37,980 bases of DNA, taken from contig JAITGS010000081.1 in the NCBI GenBank assembly GCA_031280435.1, forward strand, positions 1-37,980. Direction: 5' to 3'. Below, one piece after another: positions 16,596-25,007 of the stretch; position 1 is the first letter of the stretch; every line of letters starts with the position of its first letter. Both the position numbers and the translations under genes were made by a program. The stretch is from Tannerellaceae bacterium (lineage in GTDB: Bacteria; Bacteroidota; Bacteroidia; Bacteroidales; Tannerellaceae). Below the pieces are notes generated by a model. The model saw nothing but the letters and a program-made list of their open reading frames with translations, was not told the origin of the DNA and made no database searches.

Positions 16596-17568
16596 CGATA
16601 CCCCCGTAGTCGCAGGCGAGAATGAAACGCTGATAGAGGCCGCTCGCCGAGCCGGCTTCGACATCCCTTCGCTATGCTATGCCAAGGGAGCCGCGCACAA
16701 GTCCTCCTGCATGATCTGCGCCGTGAAAGACTGCCGCACGGGTCAAATCATCCCCTCCTGCACCACCCTCCCCACCGAAGGCATGCGGATAGATACCTTA
16801 GGCGACGAGGTAGTCCAAACCCGCATGCTATCGCTCGAGCTGCTGCTGAGCGATCACCGGGCCGACTGCGAGGCTCCCTGCACCCTCGTATGCCCGCACG
16901 GGCTCGACGTGGAGCGTATGCTGTCCTGTTACGATGCAGGCCTCACGGAGGCAGCCCTCCGAATCATAGCCGCAGCCTTTCCGCTGCCCGACATCAAATG
17001 CATCTCCTGCAAAGCTCCCTGCGAGAAAGCCTGCCGGCGCGGAACCATAGACAGGGCCGTCGGCATCCGGGGCATCATCCGCGAGATATGCGAGCAGGGA
17101 GCTGATGCCGCAACCGACAGGCGGGAAGGAGAGGCAGCCGCATCCGGTCGAGCCGGGTTCCTCTCCCGCTTAGGCCGATTCACCGACGGCGAGAAGGACA
17201 GGCTGAAGGCATCCGTCGCAAGCCCGTCGCGCTGCCTGCATTGCGCCTGCGCCGGCCAGGGCGGCTGCAAGCTGAGGGAATATGCCGGACGGATGGGCAT
17301 CAAGCGCTCCCGCTACGAGGCCGCTTCGGTATCGCCCGCCATGAGCAGGCAATGCATAGGCGAGGGAATGTGGTTCGAGCCGGCCAAGTGTATCCGATGC
17401 GGCCTCTGCGTATATAACAGCGCGAACGGATTCACCTTCAGGAGCCGCGGCTTTGTGATGCAGGTGGTATTGCCCGACGAAAACCGTGCGAACATAGACG
17501 GCAGCCTTGCCGAGCTCTGTCCCACCGGCGCTATCTATCTCGATAAAAAGAAGGAAAAGGTTTTATGA
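16579..17568 (+). CDS. Iron-sulfur adaptor: NuoG-type [2Fe-2S] domain, GltD-N-type [4Fe-4S] domain and C-terminal cluster
   Basis: A 329-residue protein overlapping the fusion gene by 17 bases; a GTG at 16573 is a possible alternative start. Residues 1-75 are a plant-type [2Fe-2S] domain with C33-x10-C44-x2-C47-x13-C61, the NuoG/HydA spacing. A section with DHRADCEAPCTLVCPHG and then CISCKAPCEKACRRG...VGIRGIIR resembles the N-terminal Fe-S domain of GltD and dihydropyrimidine dehydrogenase (Fer4_20-like). A Cys-rich middle (CLHCACAGQGGC) and a C-terminal site with CIRCGLC and a distant ELCPTGAI follow. The FAD and NADPH domains of GltD and the H-cluster of HydA are both absent. It probably docks on the NuoEF-like fusion and hands electrons onward. 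Confidence 0.82.
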   Translation: MNIQINDTPVVAGENETLIEAARRAGFDIPSLCYAKGAAHKSSCMICAVKDCRTGQIIPSCTTLPTEGMRIDTLGDEVVQTRMLSLELLLSDHRADCEAPCTLVCPHGLDVERMLSCYDAGLTEAALRIIAAAFPLPDIKCISCKAPCEKACRRGTIDRAVGIRGIIREICEQGADAATDRREGEAAASGRAGFLSRLGRFTDGEKDRLKASVASPSRCLHCACAGQGGCKLREYAGRMGIKRSRYEAASVSPAMSRQCIGEGMWFEPAKCIRCGLCVYNSANGFTFRSRGFVMQVVLPDENRANIDGSLAELCPTGAIYLDKKKEKVL

Positions 17569-19166
17569 GAAATAATAAGAGAGGCGGTAAGGTGATAATG
17601 TCAAATTGTCCTTTTAAACATTTTTTGGCGCTGCAACGTCTATACATCCCCTTCCGTATGGCTTTTTCGGCACCTCCGGAACAGTTGGGGAGGCTCCAAA
17701 TTTTTTTTCCGGCGCCTCCGGAACAGTTTGTAGGCCCCAAATTTTTTCTACGGCGCCTCCGGAGCAGTCGGAAAAGCTCCAAATTTTTTTTCCGGCGCCT
17801 CCGGAACAGATTGGAGGCCCCCGATTTTTTTTCCGGCGCCTCCGGAACAGTCTGGAGGCCCCAAATTTTTTTTCCGGCGCCTCCGGAACAGTCTGGAGGC
17901 CCCAAATTTTTTCTACGGCGCCTCCGGAACAGTCTGGAGGCCCCAAATTTTTTCTACGGCGCCTCCGGAACAGTCGGAAAAGCTCCGTTTTTTTTCTCCG
18001 GCGCCTCCCCAATAGCCTTTATACCCTTAATATTAGCTCTGCTGATAGCTTTGCTGACCGGATGCGGCCGGGGGCGCGCAGGTGAACCTGCGGGTGGAGG
18101 AGCGGACAGCTGGCCGCTTTTCAGGGGCGATGCCGGCCTCAGCGGATACTCGGATGCGCGGCTGCCCGACAAGCCTGCCTTGCTGTGGGCGTACAAGAGC
18201 GGCGCCCGGACGGTATCATCACCGGTGATATACAAGCGGACGGCCTACTTTAGCGACAGGCGCGGACGCATCTACGGCATAGATGCCGAGGGCAAGCAGA
18301 GCTTCGACTACGACTTCGCCACGGCCGTGGAGGCCACTCCCATGATCAGCGATTCCGTCCTGTACATAGGCCGCATCGACGGATTCATGACGGCGCTGTC
18401 ATTATCCGGCGAGCTGCTCTGGAGCTTCGAGACCATGGGGCAGATATCCGCTTCGCCTAATATAGGAGTGTTCCGCGGACAGGAAGCCGTGGTTTTCGGC
18501 AGCTACGACAACTACCTCTATTGCCTGAACAAAAGCAGCGGCGAGGAGATCAGCCGCTTCGAGTCGGGATACTACATCAATGGAGCCGTAGCCGTGCAGG
18601 GCTCCGGCTTCTTTTCCGGCGGCTGCGACGCCTGGCTCCGTATACTCAACGGCGAGACGGGCCGCGTGTCCGATTCGCTTATGCTCGATACCTACATCCC
18701 GGCCTCGCCGGCTATATCCGGCCGCGACTGCTACATAGCCGACCATTCGGGCAATGTGTATGCCCTCACGGTAGAAGCCGGACGGATTAGCAGCCATCGC
18801 AAGGTTGTGGAGGCCACAAGCGAGAGCGCCTCCTTCGTATCCGTCCCCGCCCTGTCTTCATCCGCAGTATATATAATCGGCGACGACAGGTATCTGTATG
18901 CACTCGACAGGAAGACGGGCGAGCAGCTCTGGAGATACCTTCAGAAAGGAAGTTCGGGCGAGAGCTCTCCGCTGGTCTGCCGCGACAGGATTATCTGCTG
19001 CACCAAATCGGGAGTGATCTCTATCGTAGACGCCCGCAGCGGCTCTCTGCTCTGGGAATATGATACGGGCGAGCAGATCGTGGCCTCGCCGGCCGTGATC
19101 CGCGATCGCTTTTACATCCTTACGGCCAAGGGCACCTTGTTTTGCTTCGGCAATCAATCCGACTAA
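17565..19166 (+). CDS. PQQ-like beta-propeller lipoprotein (propeller 7) with repeat array inside its 5' end
   Basis: The frame starts with an ATG overlapping the previous stop (ATGA) and runs 533 codons. Residues about 35-149 are encoded by repeat array R3, read in three alternating frames (PAPPEQ, RRLRN, GASGTV). Only afterwards does a lipoprotein signal appear (IAFIPLILALLIALLTGC, Cys167), followed by a BamB-like propeller from about residue 180 (SWPLFRGDAGLSG; blades GELLWSFE, GEQLWRYL, GSLLWEYD). No ATG, GTG or TTG gives a normal signal peptide after the array. Either a roughly 150-residue leader is translated, a non-standard start is used, or the array has damaged export. The original gene probably joined MRNN... 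directly to the hydrophobic segment. Propeller call confident; expression uncertain. Confidence 0.8.
   Translation: MRNNKRGGKVIMSNCPFKHFLALQRLYIPFRMAFSAPPEQLGRLQIFFPAPPEQFVGPKFFLRRLRSSRKSSKFFFRRLRNRLEAPDFFSGASGTVWRPQIFFPAPPEQSGGPKFFLRRLRNSLEAPNFFYGASGTVGKAPFFFSGASPIAFIPLILALLIALLTGCGRGRAGEPAGGGADSWPLFRGDAGLSGYSDARLPDKPALLWAYKSGARTVSSPVIYKRTAYFSDRRGRIYGIDAEGKQSFDYDFATAVEATPMISDSVLYIGRIDGFMTALSLSGELLWSFETMGQISASPNIGVFRGQEAVVFGSYDNYLYCLNKSSGEEISRFESGYYINGAVAVQGSGFFSGGCDAWLRILNGETGRVSDSLMLDTYIPASPAISGRDCYIADHSGNVYALTVEAGRISSHRKVVEATSESASFVSVPALSSSAVYIIGDDRYLYALDRKTGEQLWRYLQKGSSGESSPLVCRDRIICCTKSGVISIVDARSGSLLWEYDTGEQIVASPAVIRDRFYILTAKGTLFCFGNQSD
17667..18012. repeat. Palindromic tandem array R3, nine 41-42-bp units
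   Basis: CCTCC cores start at 17673, 17715, 17756, 17798, 17839, 17880, 17921, 17962 and 18004, spaced 41 or 42 bp. In the best copies GCCTCC pairs with GGAGGC across a 10-base loop and is followed, after CCCAAA, by six to eight T residues, so each unit resembles an intrinsic terminator in the direction of the gene run. Unit length changes with the T-run. Individual units carry substitutions in the second stem arm. The array lies within the 5' part of propeller 7. Confidence 0.95.
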
Positions 19167-19192
19167 AAAGAAACAGATTAAATCATACAGCC

Positions 19193-19861
19193 ATGATCAG
19201 ATTAACAGGAATCACTAAAACATATCCCGACGGGAACAACAGCCTAAGGCAGGTTCTGCGCGGACTAAGCCTCAGCCTTGCCCGCGGAGAGTTCCTCGCC
19301 GTTATGGGCGCATCGGGCTCGGGCAAGACAACGCTGCTGTCCATACTCGGAGCTCTGATTGCCCCCGACGGAGGCGAATACCTGCTCGAGGGCCAATCCG
19401 TTTTCGACGGCCGCAGGACCGACCTTGCCGACCTGCGCAACCGGCGCATAGGCTTCGTGTTCCAGGAGCACAGGCTCATGCCGCAGCTGTGCCTGCGCGA
19501 CAACATACTGCTGCCCGTCCTGGCCGCACAGTCCAAGGCCACCGCAGAGCAGGCGGAGTACGCACAGCTATTGATGGAGCTAAGCGGCATAGCGCCGCTG
19601 GCCCGCCAATATCCCCGGCAGGTATCCGGAGGCGAAGCCGGACGCACGGCCCTCTGCCGGGCCTTAATCATGAAGCCGGCCCTGCTGCTGGCCGACGAGC
19701 CTACCGGTAGGCTCGACAGCCGGACGGCGTGCAATATCATGGAGCTGCTGCAACGGATAAACCGCGAGCTCGGAACCACCGTCGTCATGGTCAGCCATTC
19801 GGCCGACACCGCCTCGGCTGCCCAAAGGATACTAACTCTCGCAAACGGATTGCTGTCGTGA
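19193..19861 (+). CDS. ABC transporter ATP-binding protein (MacB/LolD type)
   Basis: A 222-residue cytoplasmic ATPase; the ATG at 19193 is chosen because MIRLTGITKTYPDG is the usual first strand. Walker A is GASGSGKTT (residues 39-47), the Q-loop region FVFQEHRLMPQL, the signature VSGGEAGR, Walker B ALLLADEPTG, and the H-loop MVSHSAD. The usual Q of LSGGQ is replaced by E. It overlaps the permease gene (GTGA), as expected for a two-gene MacB/FtsX-type transporter. Such transporters commonly handle lipoproteins, peptides or envelope stress rather than nutrients. Being 26 bases after the propeller 7 lipoprotein gene, it may act on that protein (inference). Confidence 0.95.
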   Translation: MIRLTGITKTYPDGNNSLRQVLRGLSLSLARGEFLAVMGASGSGKTTLLSILGALIAPDGGEYLLEGQSVFDGRRTDLADLRNRRIGFVFQEHRLMPQLCLRDNILLPVLAAQSKATAEQAEYAQLLMELSGIAPLARQYPRQVSGGEAGRTALCRALIMKPALLLADEPTGRLDSRTACNIMELLQRINRELGTTVVMVSHSADTASAAQRILTLANGLLS

Positions 19862-22821
19862 ACTTCAGCCTGCTTGTACGCGCCAACGCCGGGCGCTATC
19901 GCCGCTATTACCGCCTCATCGCAGCGGCATCCCTCATCGTTACGGCCCTTGTGTCGGGCAGCCTTATGACGGGCGACTCGGTTCGGCATACGCTGACGGA
20001 ACGGCTTAGCCGGCGGCTCGGAAATACGGAGACGCTCATCTTCTCCTCCAATTCCTTCTTCAGCGAAAGTCTGGCGGCCGAACCGGCTTTGGGAGGCAGC
20101 GCCCGTCCGGTACTGCTCAGCCAAGGCTTTATATCGCACGAAGGCCGTCTCATTCCCGTCATGGTATGGGGAACGGACGAGCCCGACATTCCGGCCGGAG
20201 CGGCAATGATTAACAGGCAGCTTGCCGGACAGCTTGCGGAGTCGGCGCCCTCCGACATAGTCCTCCGGCTGCCGGCTGCGGGGCTTGTGCCCTCCGGATC
20301 GCTCTTCGTGACCGATAATTATACAACATCGCTGCGACTTGCCCTTGCCGGAATACTGGAGGCGGCAAGCGGAGGCGATATCAGCCTCAAAAACGAGCAG
20401 ATAATACCCTGCAACATCTTCCTCCGTCGCGCCGAGCTGGCCTCGGCCATGGAAATAGAGGGGAAGGCAAACCTGATCCTGTCCGACAGCATAATCACAG
20501 CCGAGGCATTGGCGGCAGCCTGGCGGCCCGCTACCTCAGGCATCAGCCTACTACGGCTCGACGGCTCAACCGAGATCGGCTCCGACAGAGTCTTCCTGCA
20601 AACGGAGCTAGTAGACGCCATCGCTCGCGACAATCCCGGCGCCAATCGCCTGTTCTCCTACATGGCCAACTCCATCGAATCCGCGAGCGGAAGCCTGCCC
20701 TACTCCTTCGTTACGGCCATAGACGCTTACGCAGGCCTGGAGCCGGCCGACAACGAGATCGTCCTCTCCGATTATGCCGCCGCACGGCTCAAGGCAGGCC
20801 CGAACGACAGCATCAGCCTGACCTACTTCGTATCCTCCGACCTGAAAACCTTGCGCGAAGAGAGCATCAGCCTGCGGGTGGCAGGAATCCTGCCGCTTGA
20901 GCAACTGTCGGCCGACAAGACACTCAGCGCCGACTTCCCCGGACTGTCCGACGTGGAGAGATGCACCGACTGGGACAGCGACATGCCTATCAACATGGAT
21001 CGCATCACCAAAGAAGACGAGGACTACTGGACACTCTATCGCTCCACGCCCAAAGCTCTGGTGGCCTACCGCACTCTCGCACCGCGATGGAGCAATGCCT
21101 ACGGCTCGGCCACTGCCGTCCGAACCGCCGACGCCCCCGATCTCGGCGGGCTCAATCCCGCCATGCTCGGCCTGCGGATAGTTTATCCCAGGGCGATCGG
21201 GCTGGAGGCAGCCCGTGGCGGCATCGACTTTGCGTCGCTGTTCCTGTCGCTCGGCTTCCTCATAATTTTCTCGGCCGTGCTGTTGATGTTGCTGCCCTTG
21301 AGCGAGATGATTTTTGAGCGCCGAAGCGAGTTGGCTCTGCTGCGTGCCTTAGGCTTCGGCCCCGGGCGCATAGTGAAGCTGCTGCATCGCGAATCGCTGG
21401 CCGTCGTACTGCTTGCATCGCCTCTGGGAGTGCTGGCCGGGGCATGCTATACGGCGCTATCGCTCGCGCTGCTCAATACGCTGTGGAACGACGCCGTGCA
21501 TACCTCCGGATTCGCCTTTTTCCCAAGCCTCACAACAATATTTGCCGGATGGATAGCCGGCGCCGTCATAAGCCTGCTTACGCTGCTGCTGTCCGTATGG
21601 CGTGCGGCAGGCAGAGCAGAGAGACCCCTCGCCCTTAAGCCGCTGAAGCCGGCTCGGCTCGGAAGCTTCGACCGGCGGCGGCTCGTATGGGCCGGACTGC
21701 GCATGGACGGCAAGCGCGGCCTCACTTCATTCGTTGCATTAGCCTCAGGCGTGCTCATCGTCTTCTCCGTAGGGCTCAACAGGAGAGGCTTTGCCGACAG
21801 CTCTCAGCTTAGGAGCGGCACCGGAGGTTACTCGCTCTGGTGCGAAACAGGCGTCCCTGTCTACCACAGCATGAGCTCCGCCGAAGGACGCGCCAAGCTT
21901 GCGCTCACCGATCTTCCTCCCGGCGTCGAGGCCCTTCAGATACTAAGGTATGGAGCCGACGACGCCAGCTGCCTTAACCTGAACAAGGTGGTGCGGCCCA
22001 CCGTGCTCGGCGTCGACATGGAAAGATTGCAGGGCAGCGACTTCAGAATCCTCGGCAGCATATATAATAAGGAGGAGAATCCCTTCGACGCCCTCCGACT
22101 GGCCTCCGGCGATGTGTATCCGGCGGCGATAGACGAGACGACGCTGCTGTGGGGATTGCAGCGACGGCTCGGAGATACGCTGAGCTACGAAGCAGCCGAC
22201 GGTAGGCCCGTCCGAATCCTCTTGGCCGCCACATTGCCCAACACCATCTTCCAGGGAAACCTGCTGATGGACGGCAAGCACTTCGCAGCCGTATGGCCGG
22301 AGATTCGCGGCAGCGAGATCGCCCTCATACGCTCCGACGCATCCGTAGAGCCGCAGGTGAGGCAACTGCTGTCGCAGGCGCTGAGCGAGTACGGCCTGCG
22401 CCTCATGACTACCTCCGGGCGCTTGCGGGAGTTCAACTCCGTTACCGATACCTACCTGACGATCTTCCTGACGCTGGGAGGGCTCGGACTGCTGCTCGGG
22501 CTCGCCGCCTTCATCATCATCGTCCGTAAGAGCCTTGCCGCCCGCGGCGGGCAGATTGAGCTATACCGTGCGCTCGGATTCGCCGACAGCCGTATAGCAT
22601 CACTGCTGATTGCGGAGAACCGCCTGATACCCCTGGCCGCCATAATCTGCGGAGCCGGCCTCTCGCTGGCCGGTGTAAGCGGCAGCGCGGCGAATGTCGG
22701 TACTGGAGTATGGCTGACGGCCATACTGCTGATGGCGGCGCTCATGCTTGGAGCCTTAGGCTTCGTCAGGCGCGCGGTCGACAGGAAAATAAGAAACTCA
22801 AGCTATCAATTTAAATCATGA
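19858..22821 (+). CDS. Large FtsX-family ABC transporter permease
   Basis: A 987-residue membrane protein starting at GTG 19858, which overlaps the ATPase stop as GTGA; VNFSLLVRANAGRYRRYYRLI then leads into the first membrane helix. Two FtsX-like core regions are seen: one around residues 455-600 with EMIFERRSELALLRALGFGPGRI and several helices, the other at the C-terminus with GQIELYRALGFADSRI and following helices. Large extracytoplasmic domains lie before each. The length and duplicated FtsX core match the single-chain permeases sometimes paired with one LolD-like ATPase. The glycosyltransferase gene overlaps its stop (ATGA). Substrate unknown. Confidence 0.9.
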   Translation: MNFSLLVRANAGRYRRYYRLIAAASLIVTALVSGSLMTGDSVRHTLTERLSRRLGNTETLIFSSNSFFSESLAAEPALGGSARPVLLSQGFISHEGRLIPVMVWGTDEPDIPAGAAMINRQLAGQLAESAPSDIVLRLPAAGLVPSGSLFVTDNYTTSLRLALAGILEAASGGDISLKNEQIIPCNIFLRRAELASAMEIEGKANLILSDSIITAEALAAAWRPATSGISLLRLDGSTEIGSDRVFLQTELVDAIARDNPGANRLFSYMANSIESASGSLPYSFVTAIDAYAGLEPADNEIVLSDYAAARLKAGPNDSISLTYFVSSDLKTLREESISLRVAGILPLEQLSADKTLSADFPGLSDVERCTDWDSDMPINMDRITKEDEDYWTLYRSTPKALVAYRTLAPRWSNAYGSATAVRTADAPDLGGLNPAMLGLRIVYPRAIGLEAARGGIDFASLFLSLGFLIIFSAVLLMLLPLSEMIFERRSELALLRALGFGPGRIVKLLHRESLAVVLLASPLGVLAGACYTALSLALLNTLWNDAVHTSGFAFFPSLTTIFAGWIAGAVISLLTLLLSVWRAAGRAERPLALKPLKPARLGSFDRRRLVWAGLRMDGKRGLTSFVALASGVLIVFSVGLNRRGFADSSQLRSGTGGYSLWCETGVPVYHSMSSAEGRAKLALTDLPPGVEALQILRYGADDASCLNLNKVVRPTVLGVDMERLQGSDFRILGSIYNKEENPFDALRLASGDVYPAAIDETTLLWGLQRRLGDTLSYEAADGRPVRILLAATLPNTIFQGNLLMDGKHFAAVWPEIRGSEIALIRSDASVEPQVRQLLSQALSEYGLRLMTTSGRLREFNSVTDTYLTIFLTLGGLGLLLGLAAFIIIVRKSLAARGGQIELYRALGFADSRIASLLIAENRLIPLAAIICGAGLSLAGVSGSAANVGTGVWLTAILLMAALMLGALGFVRRAVDRKIRNSSYQFKS

Positions 22822-24095
22822 AGATCCTTTTTATTGTTCCGGGTTCGGGCGATGCATTCTACTGCGGCAACTGTTTCCGTGATAACCTCCATGCTTCGTC
22901 GTTGCGCAAAGCCGGACACGAGGTGGTGGTGATGCCCCTGTATCTGCCTCTCGACCCCGATTCGTTCCGGGCCGACGCTCCGCTCTTCTTCCCGGCCATT
23001 TCGCTTTATGTCTCACAGAAATATTACAGCCGAAAAGCCATGCCGGGCTGGATGGAGAAGATACTTAACTCTAAGCGATCGCTCAGTATGGCCGCATCCT
23101 TTTCGGGCAGCACATCTTCCCGCGGCTTAGAGGACATGACGCTGGCTATGATTAACGGCCGCGGTTCGGTCTTCGCACGGCATGCATCCGCCATGGTCGA
23201 CTGGATTCGGCAGCAGGAGCAGCCCGATGTTGTTCACCTCTCAAGCAGTCTTGTTATAGGCATAGCGAGGATGCTCAAAACCGAAATGGATGTACCAATA
23301 GTCTGCTCGCTCCAGGACGAAGAGATATGGATTAACCCCCTCGGCATCCATGCAGCCTCAGCCTGGCAAGGCATAGAGGACAACCTCGGCTACATAGACG
23401 CCTTCGTAGCCTCCAGCGAGTTCTACAAGGCCGAGTCGCTCAAGCGCTTCCCCGGTATAGCCGATCGCACCGAGGTTGTCTATCCCGGGCTTGCCCCGGA
23501 GCTATATTCGTCCGACAGCTACCCTGCCGACCCTACCCTGGGCTTCTTCTATCGCATGAGCGAGTCCGACGGGCTGCATATACTCGCCGAGGCCTTTGTC
23601 AAGGTCAAACGCACGGGCCGCATACCGCAGCTCCGGCTGCGCATAGGCGGAGGATTTTCGGGAGCCGACAAGAGCTTCCTGCGCCGCCTGCGCACAATCC
23701 TCCGGCCCTACCGCAGCGATGTAACCTGGCTCGAAACATACAGCCTTGCCGAGCATGCAGCTTTCTACCGCCAAACCTCAGCCGTTTGCGTGCCCATCAC
23801 CTTCAGCGAGGCCGTAGGGCTTTACGTTTGCGAATCATTTGCCGCCGGGAGGCCAGTCATAGAGCCGGCAAGCGGCTCATTCCCCGAAATAGTAGGCGGC
23901 GGAGGAATCCTGTACGAGAGCAACGACAGCGACTGCCTCGCCCGGGCCATCCTGAGCCTCTTCACCGACAGGGCGCTCTGGGAGAAATGCCGGGACGAGG
24001 CCGTAAGGCTCGGACGCAGCCGCTACTCCGACGCGGTGCAGGCACAGCGCCTCGGAGGCATCTACGGAAAAATTTTAAAGCAAGCTAAGCAATGA
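22818..24095 (+). CDS. GT4-like glycosyltransferase
   Basis: A 425-residue GT-B fold protein. The start MKILFIVPGSGDAFYCGNCFRDNLHA is typical of family 4-like transferases with a YCGNC motif near the N-terminus. The C-terminal half has PQLRLRIGGG and the retaining EX7E motif (E331 and E339, in FSEAVGLYVCESF), then AAGRPVIEPASGSFPEIV, which usually contacts the nucleotide-sugar donor. No signal peptide; probably cytoplasmic or membrane-associated. It overlaps both neighbours by ATGA. Its place inside the propeller/ABC run suggests a linked envelope or glycan role, but donor and acceptor cannot be read from sequence. Confidence 0.88.
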   Translation: MKILFIVPGSGDAFYCGNCFRDNLHASSLRKAGHEVVVMPLYLPLDPDSFRADAPLFFPAISLYVSQKYYSRKAMPGWMEKILNSKRSLSMAASFSGSTSSRGLEDMTLAMINGRGSVFARHASAMVDWIRQQEQPDVVHLSSSLVIGIARMLKTEMDVPIVCSLQDEEIWINPLGIHAASAWQGIEDNLGYIDAFVASSEFYKAESLKRFPGIADRTEVVYPGLAPELYSSDSYPADPTLGFFYRMSESDGLHILAEAFVKVKRTGRIPQLRLRIGGGFSGADKSFLRRLRTILRPYRSDVTWLETYSLAEHAAFYRQTSAVCVPITFSEAVGLYVCESFAAGRPVIEPASGSFPEIVGGGGILYESNDSDCLARAILSLFTDRALWEKCRDEAVRLGRSRYSDAVQAQRLGGIYGKILKQAKQ

Positions 24096-24886
24096 GCAGG
24101 CGCGAATTTACGGGCGAGATGCTCGGCACCTTCATCCTTACCTTCTTCGGATGCGGTTCGGTGGCCGTGGCCACATTGTTCGGCGAATACAGCGGGATTT
24201 TCCAGATAGGCTTAGTGTGGGGCGTTGCCGTAACGCTGGCCATCTACCTCACGCGCCACCTCTCCAATGCCCACCTTAATCCGGCCGTTACCCTGGCCAT
24301 GGTTGCGGCCGGGCGGATGCGGGGAGATAAGATTGGCCTGTACCTGGCCGCACAGTTCCTCGGCGCCTTTGCCGCAGGCTGGGCATTGCTTGCGCTTTTT
24401 TCGCCCTCCATAGAGATGTTCGAGAGTTCGCGCGGGATAATACGCGGAGAGGCCTCATCGGTTGTCACAGCCAAGATCTTCGGCGAGTTTTATCCCTCGC
24501 CCGGCAGCGGCGCCGTAGTCGGCATGCCGCTGGCCATGGCGGCCGAGTTCGTTGGCGCCTTCCTTCTGGTTTTAGCTATTATGGGCCTCACCGACGGCGC
24601 CAACGCAGGCCGTCCGAGCAGCTCCATAGCTCCGCTCTTCATAGGCCTCACGGTTTCGTCCGTCATCTGGCTGATAGCGCCCCTGACGCAGGCCGGCATC
24701 AATCCGGCACGCGATTTGGGCCCCCGGTTGGTTGCCGCCATGGCAGGCTGGGGCAGCGCCGCCTTCCCCGACGATTGCGGAGGCTTCCTGTGGGTGTACA
24801 TACTCGCCCCGGCGGCCGGCGGAATAGCCGCAGCCCTGCTCGAGCCTCTGATGAAAAAGGTAAACCGTCTAAGCTCTGAGGATTGA
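24092..24886 (+). CDS. MIP-family channel, GlpF-like aquaglyceroporin
   Basis: A 264-residue membrane protein with six predicted helices and both NPA half-helices: HLNPAVT near residue 68 and GINPARD near residue 209. Asp after the second NPAR is characteristic of glycerol facilitators as opposed to water-only aquaporins. The start overlaps the glycosyltransferase stop (ATGA), making this the last gene of the run before a repeat-filled gap. No glycerol kinase or dehydrogenase is nearby, so the physiological solute is uncertain. Confidence 0.92.
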   Translation: MSRREFTGEMLGTFILTFFGCGSVAVATLFGEYSGIFQIGLVWGVAVTLAIYLTRHLSNAHLNPAVTLAMVAAGRMRGDKIGLYLAAQFLGAFAAGWALLALFSPSIEMFESSRGIIRGEASSVVTAKIFGEFYPSPGSGAVVGMPLAMAAEFVGAFLLVLAIMGLTDGANAGRPSSSIAPLFIGLTVSSVIWLIAPLTQAGINPARDLGPRLVAAMAGWGSAAFPDDCGGFLWVYILAPAAGGIAAALLEPLMKKVNRLSSED

Positions 24887-24956
24887 ATGAAAACTTCGGC
24901 TGCAAACCCGGCATCGCCTGTAATCCCGGCAATTTTCTGCGCCTGCCCATACGGCT

Positions 24957-24978
24957 CATTCCCGCGGAGGCGGGAATG
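24957..24978. repeat. REP-like hairpin of the ATTCCCGCG family
   Basis: CATTCCCGCGGAGGCGGGAATG forms a short near-perfect hairpin and matches the terminal core of the element at 1-24 apart from a few bases. It lies about 70 bases after the channel gene and could end its transcript. Confidence 0.65.
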
Positions 24979-25007
24979 TGGCAAAAGCCCTTCACGCTCG
25001 AACAGTG

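Noticed and set aside
14190-17568. [FeFe]-hydrogenase or respiratory complex I
   Set aside because: No H-cluster motifs, no NuoG catalytic-type remainder and no membrane or quinone-site Nuo subunits are present.
3251-24886. c-type cytochrome in the redox gene run
   Set aside because: No CxxCH heme-binding motif was found in the translated products, so heme-based extracellular electron transfer is not supported here.
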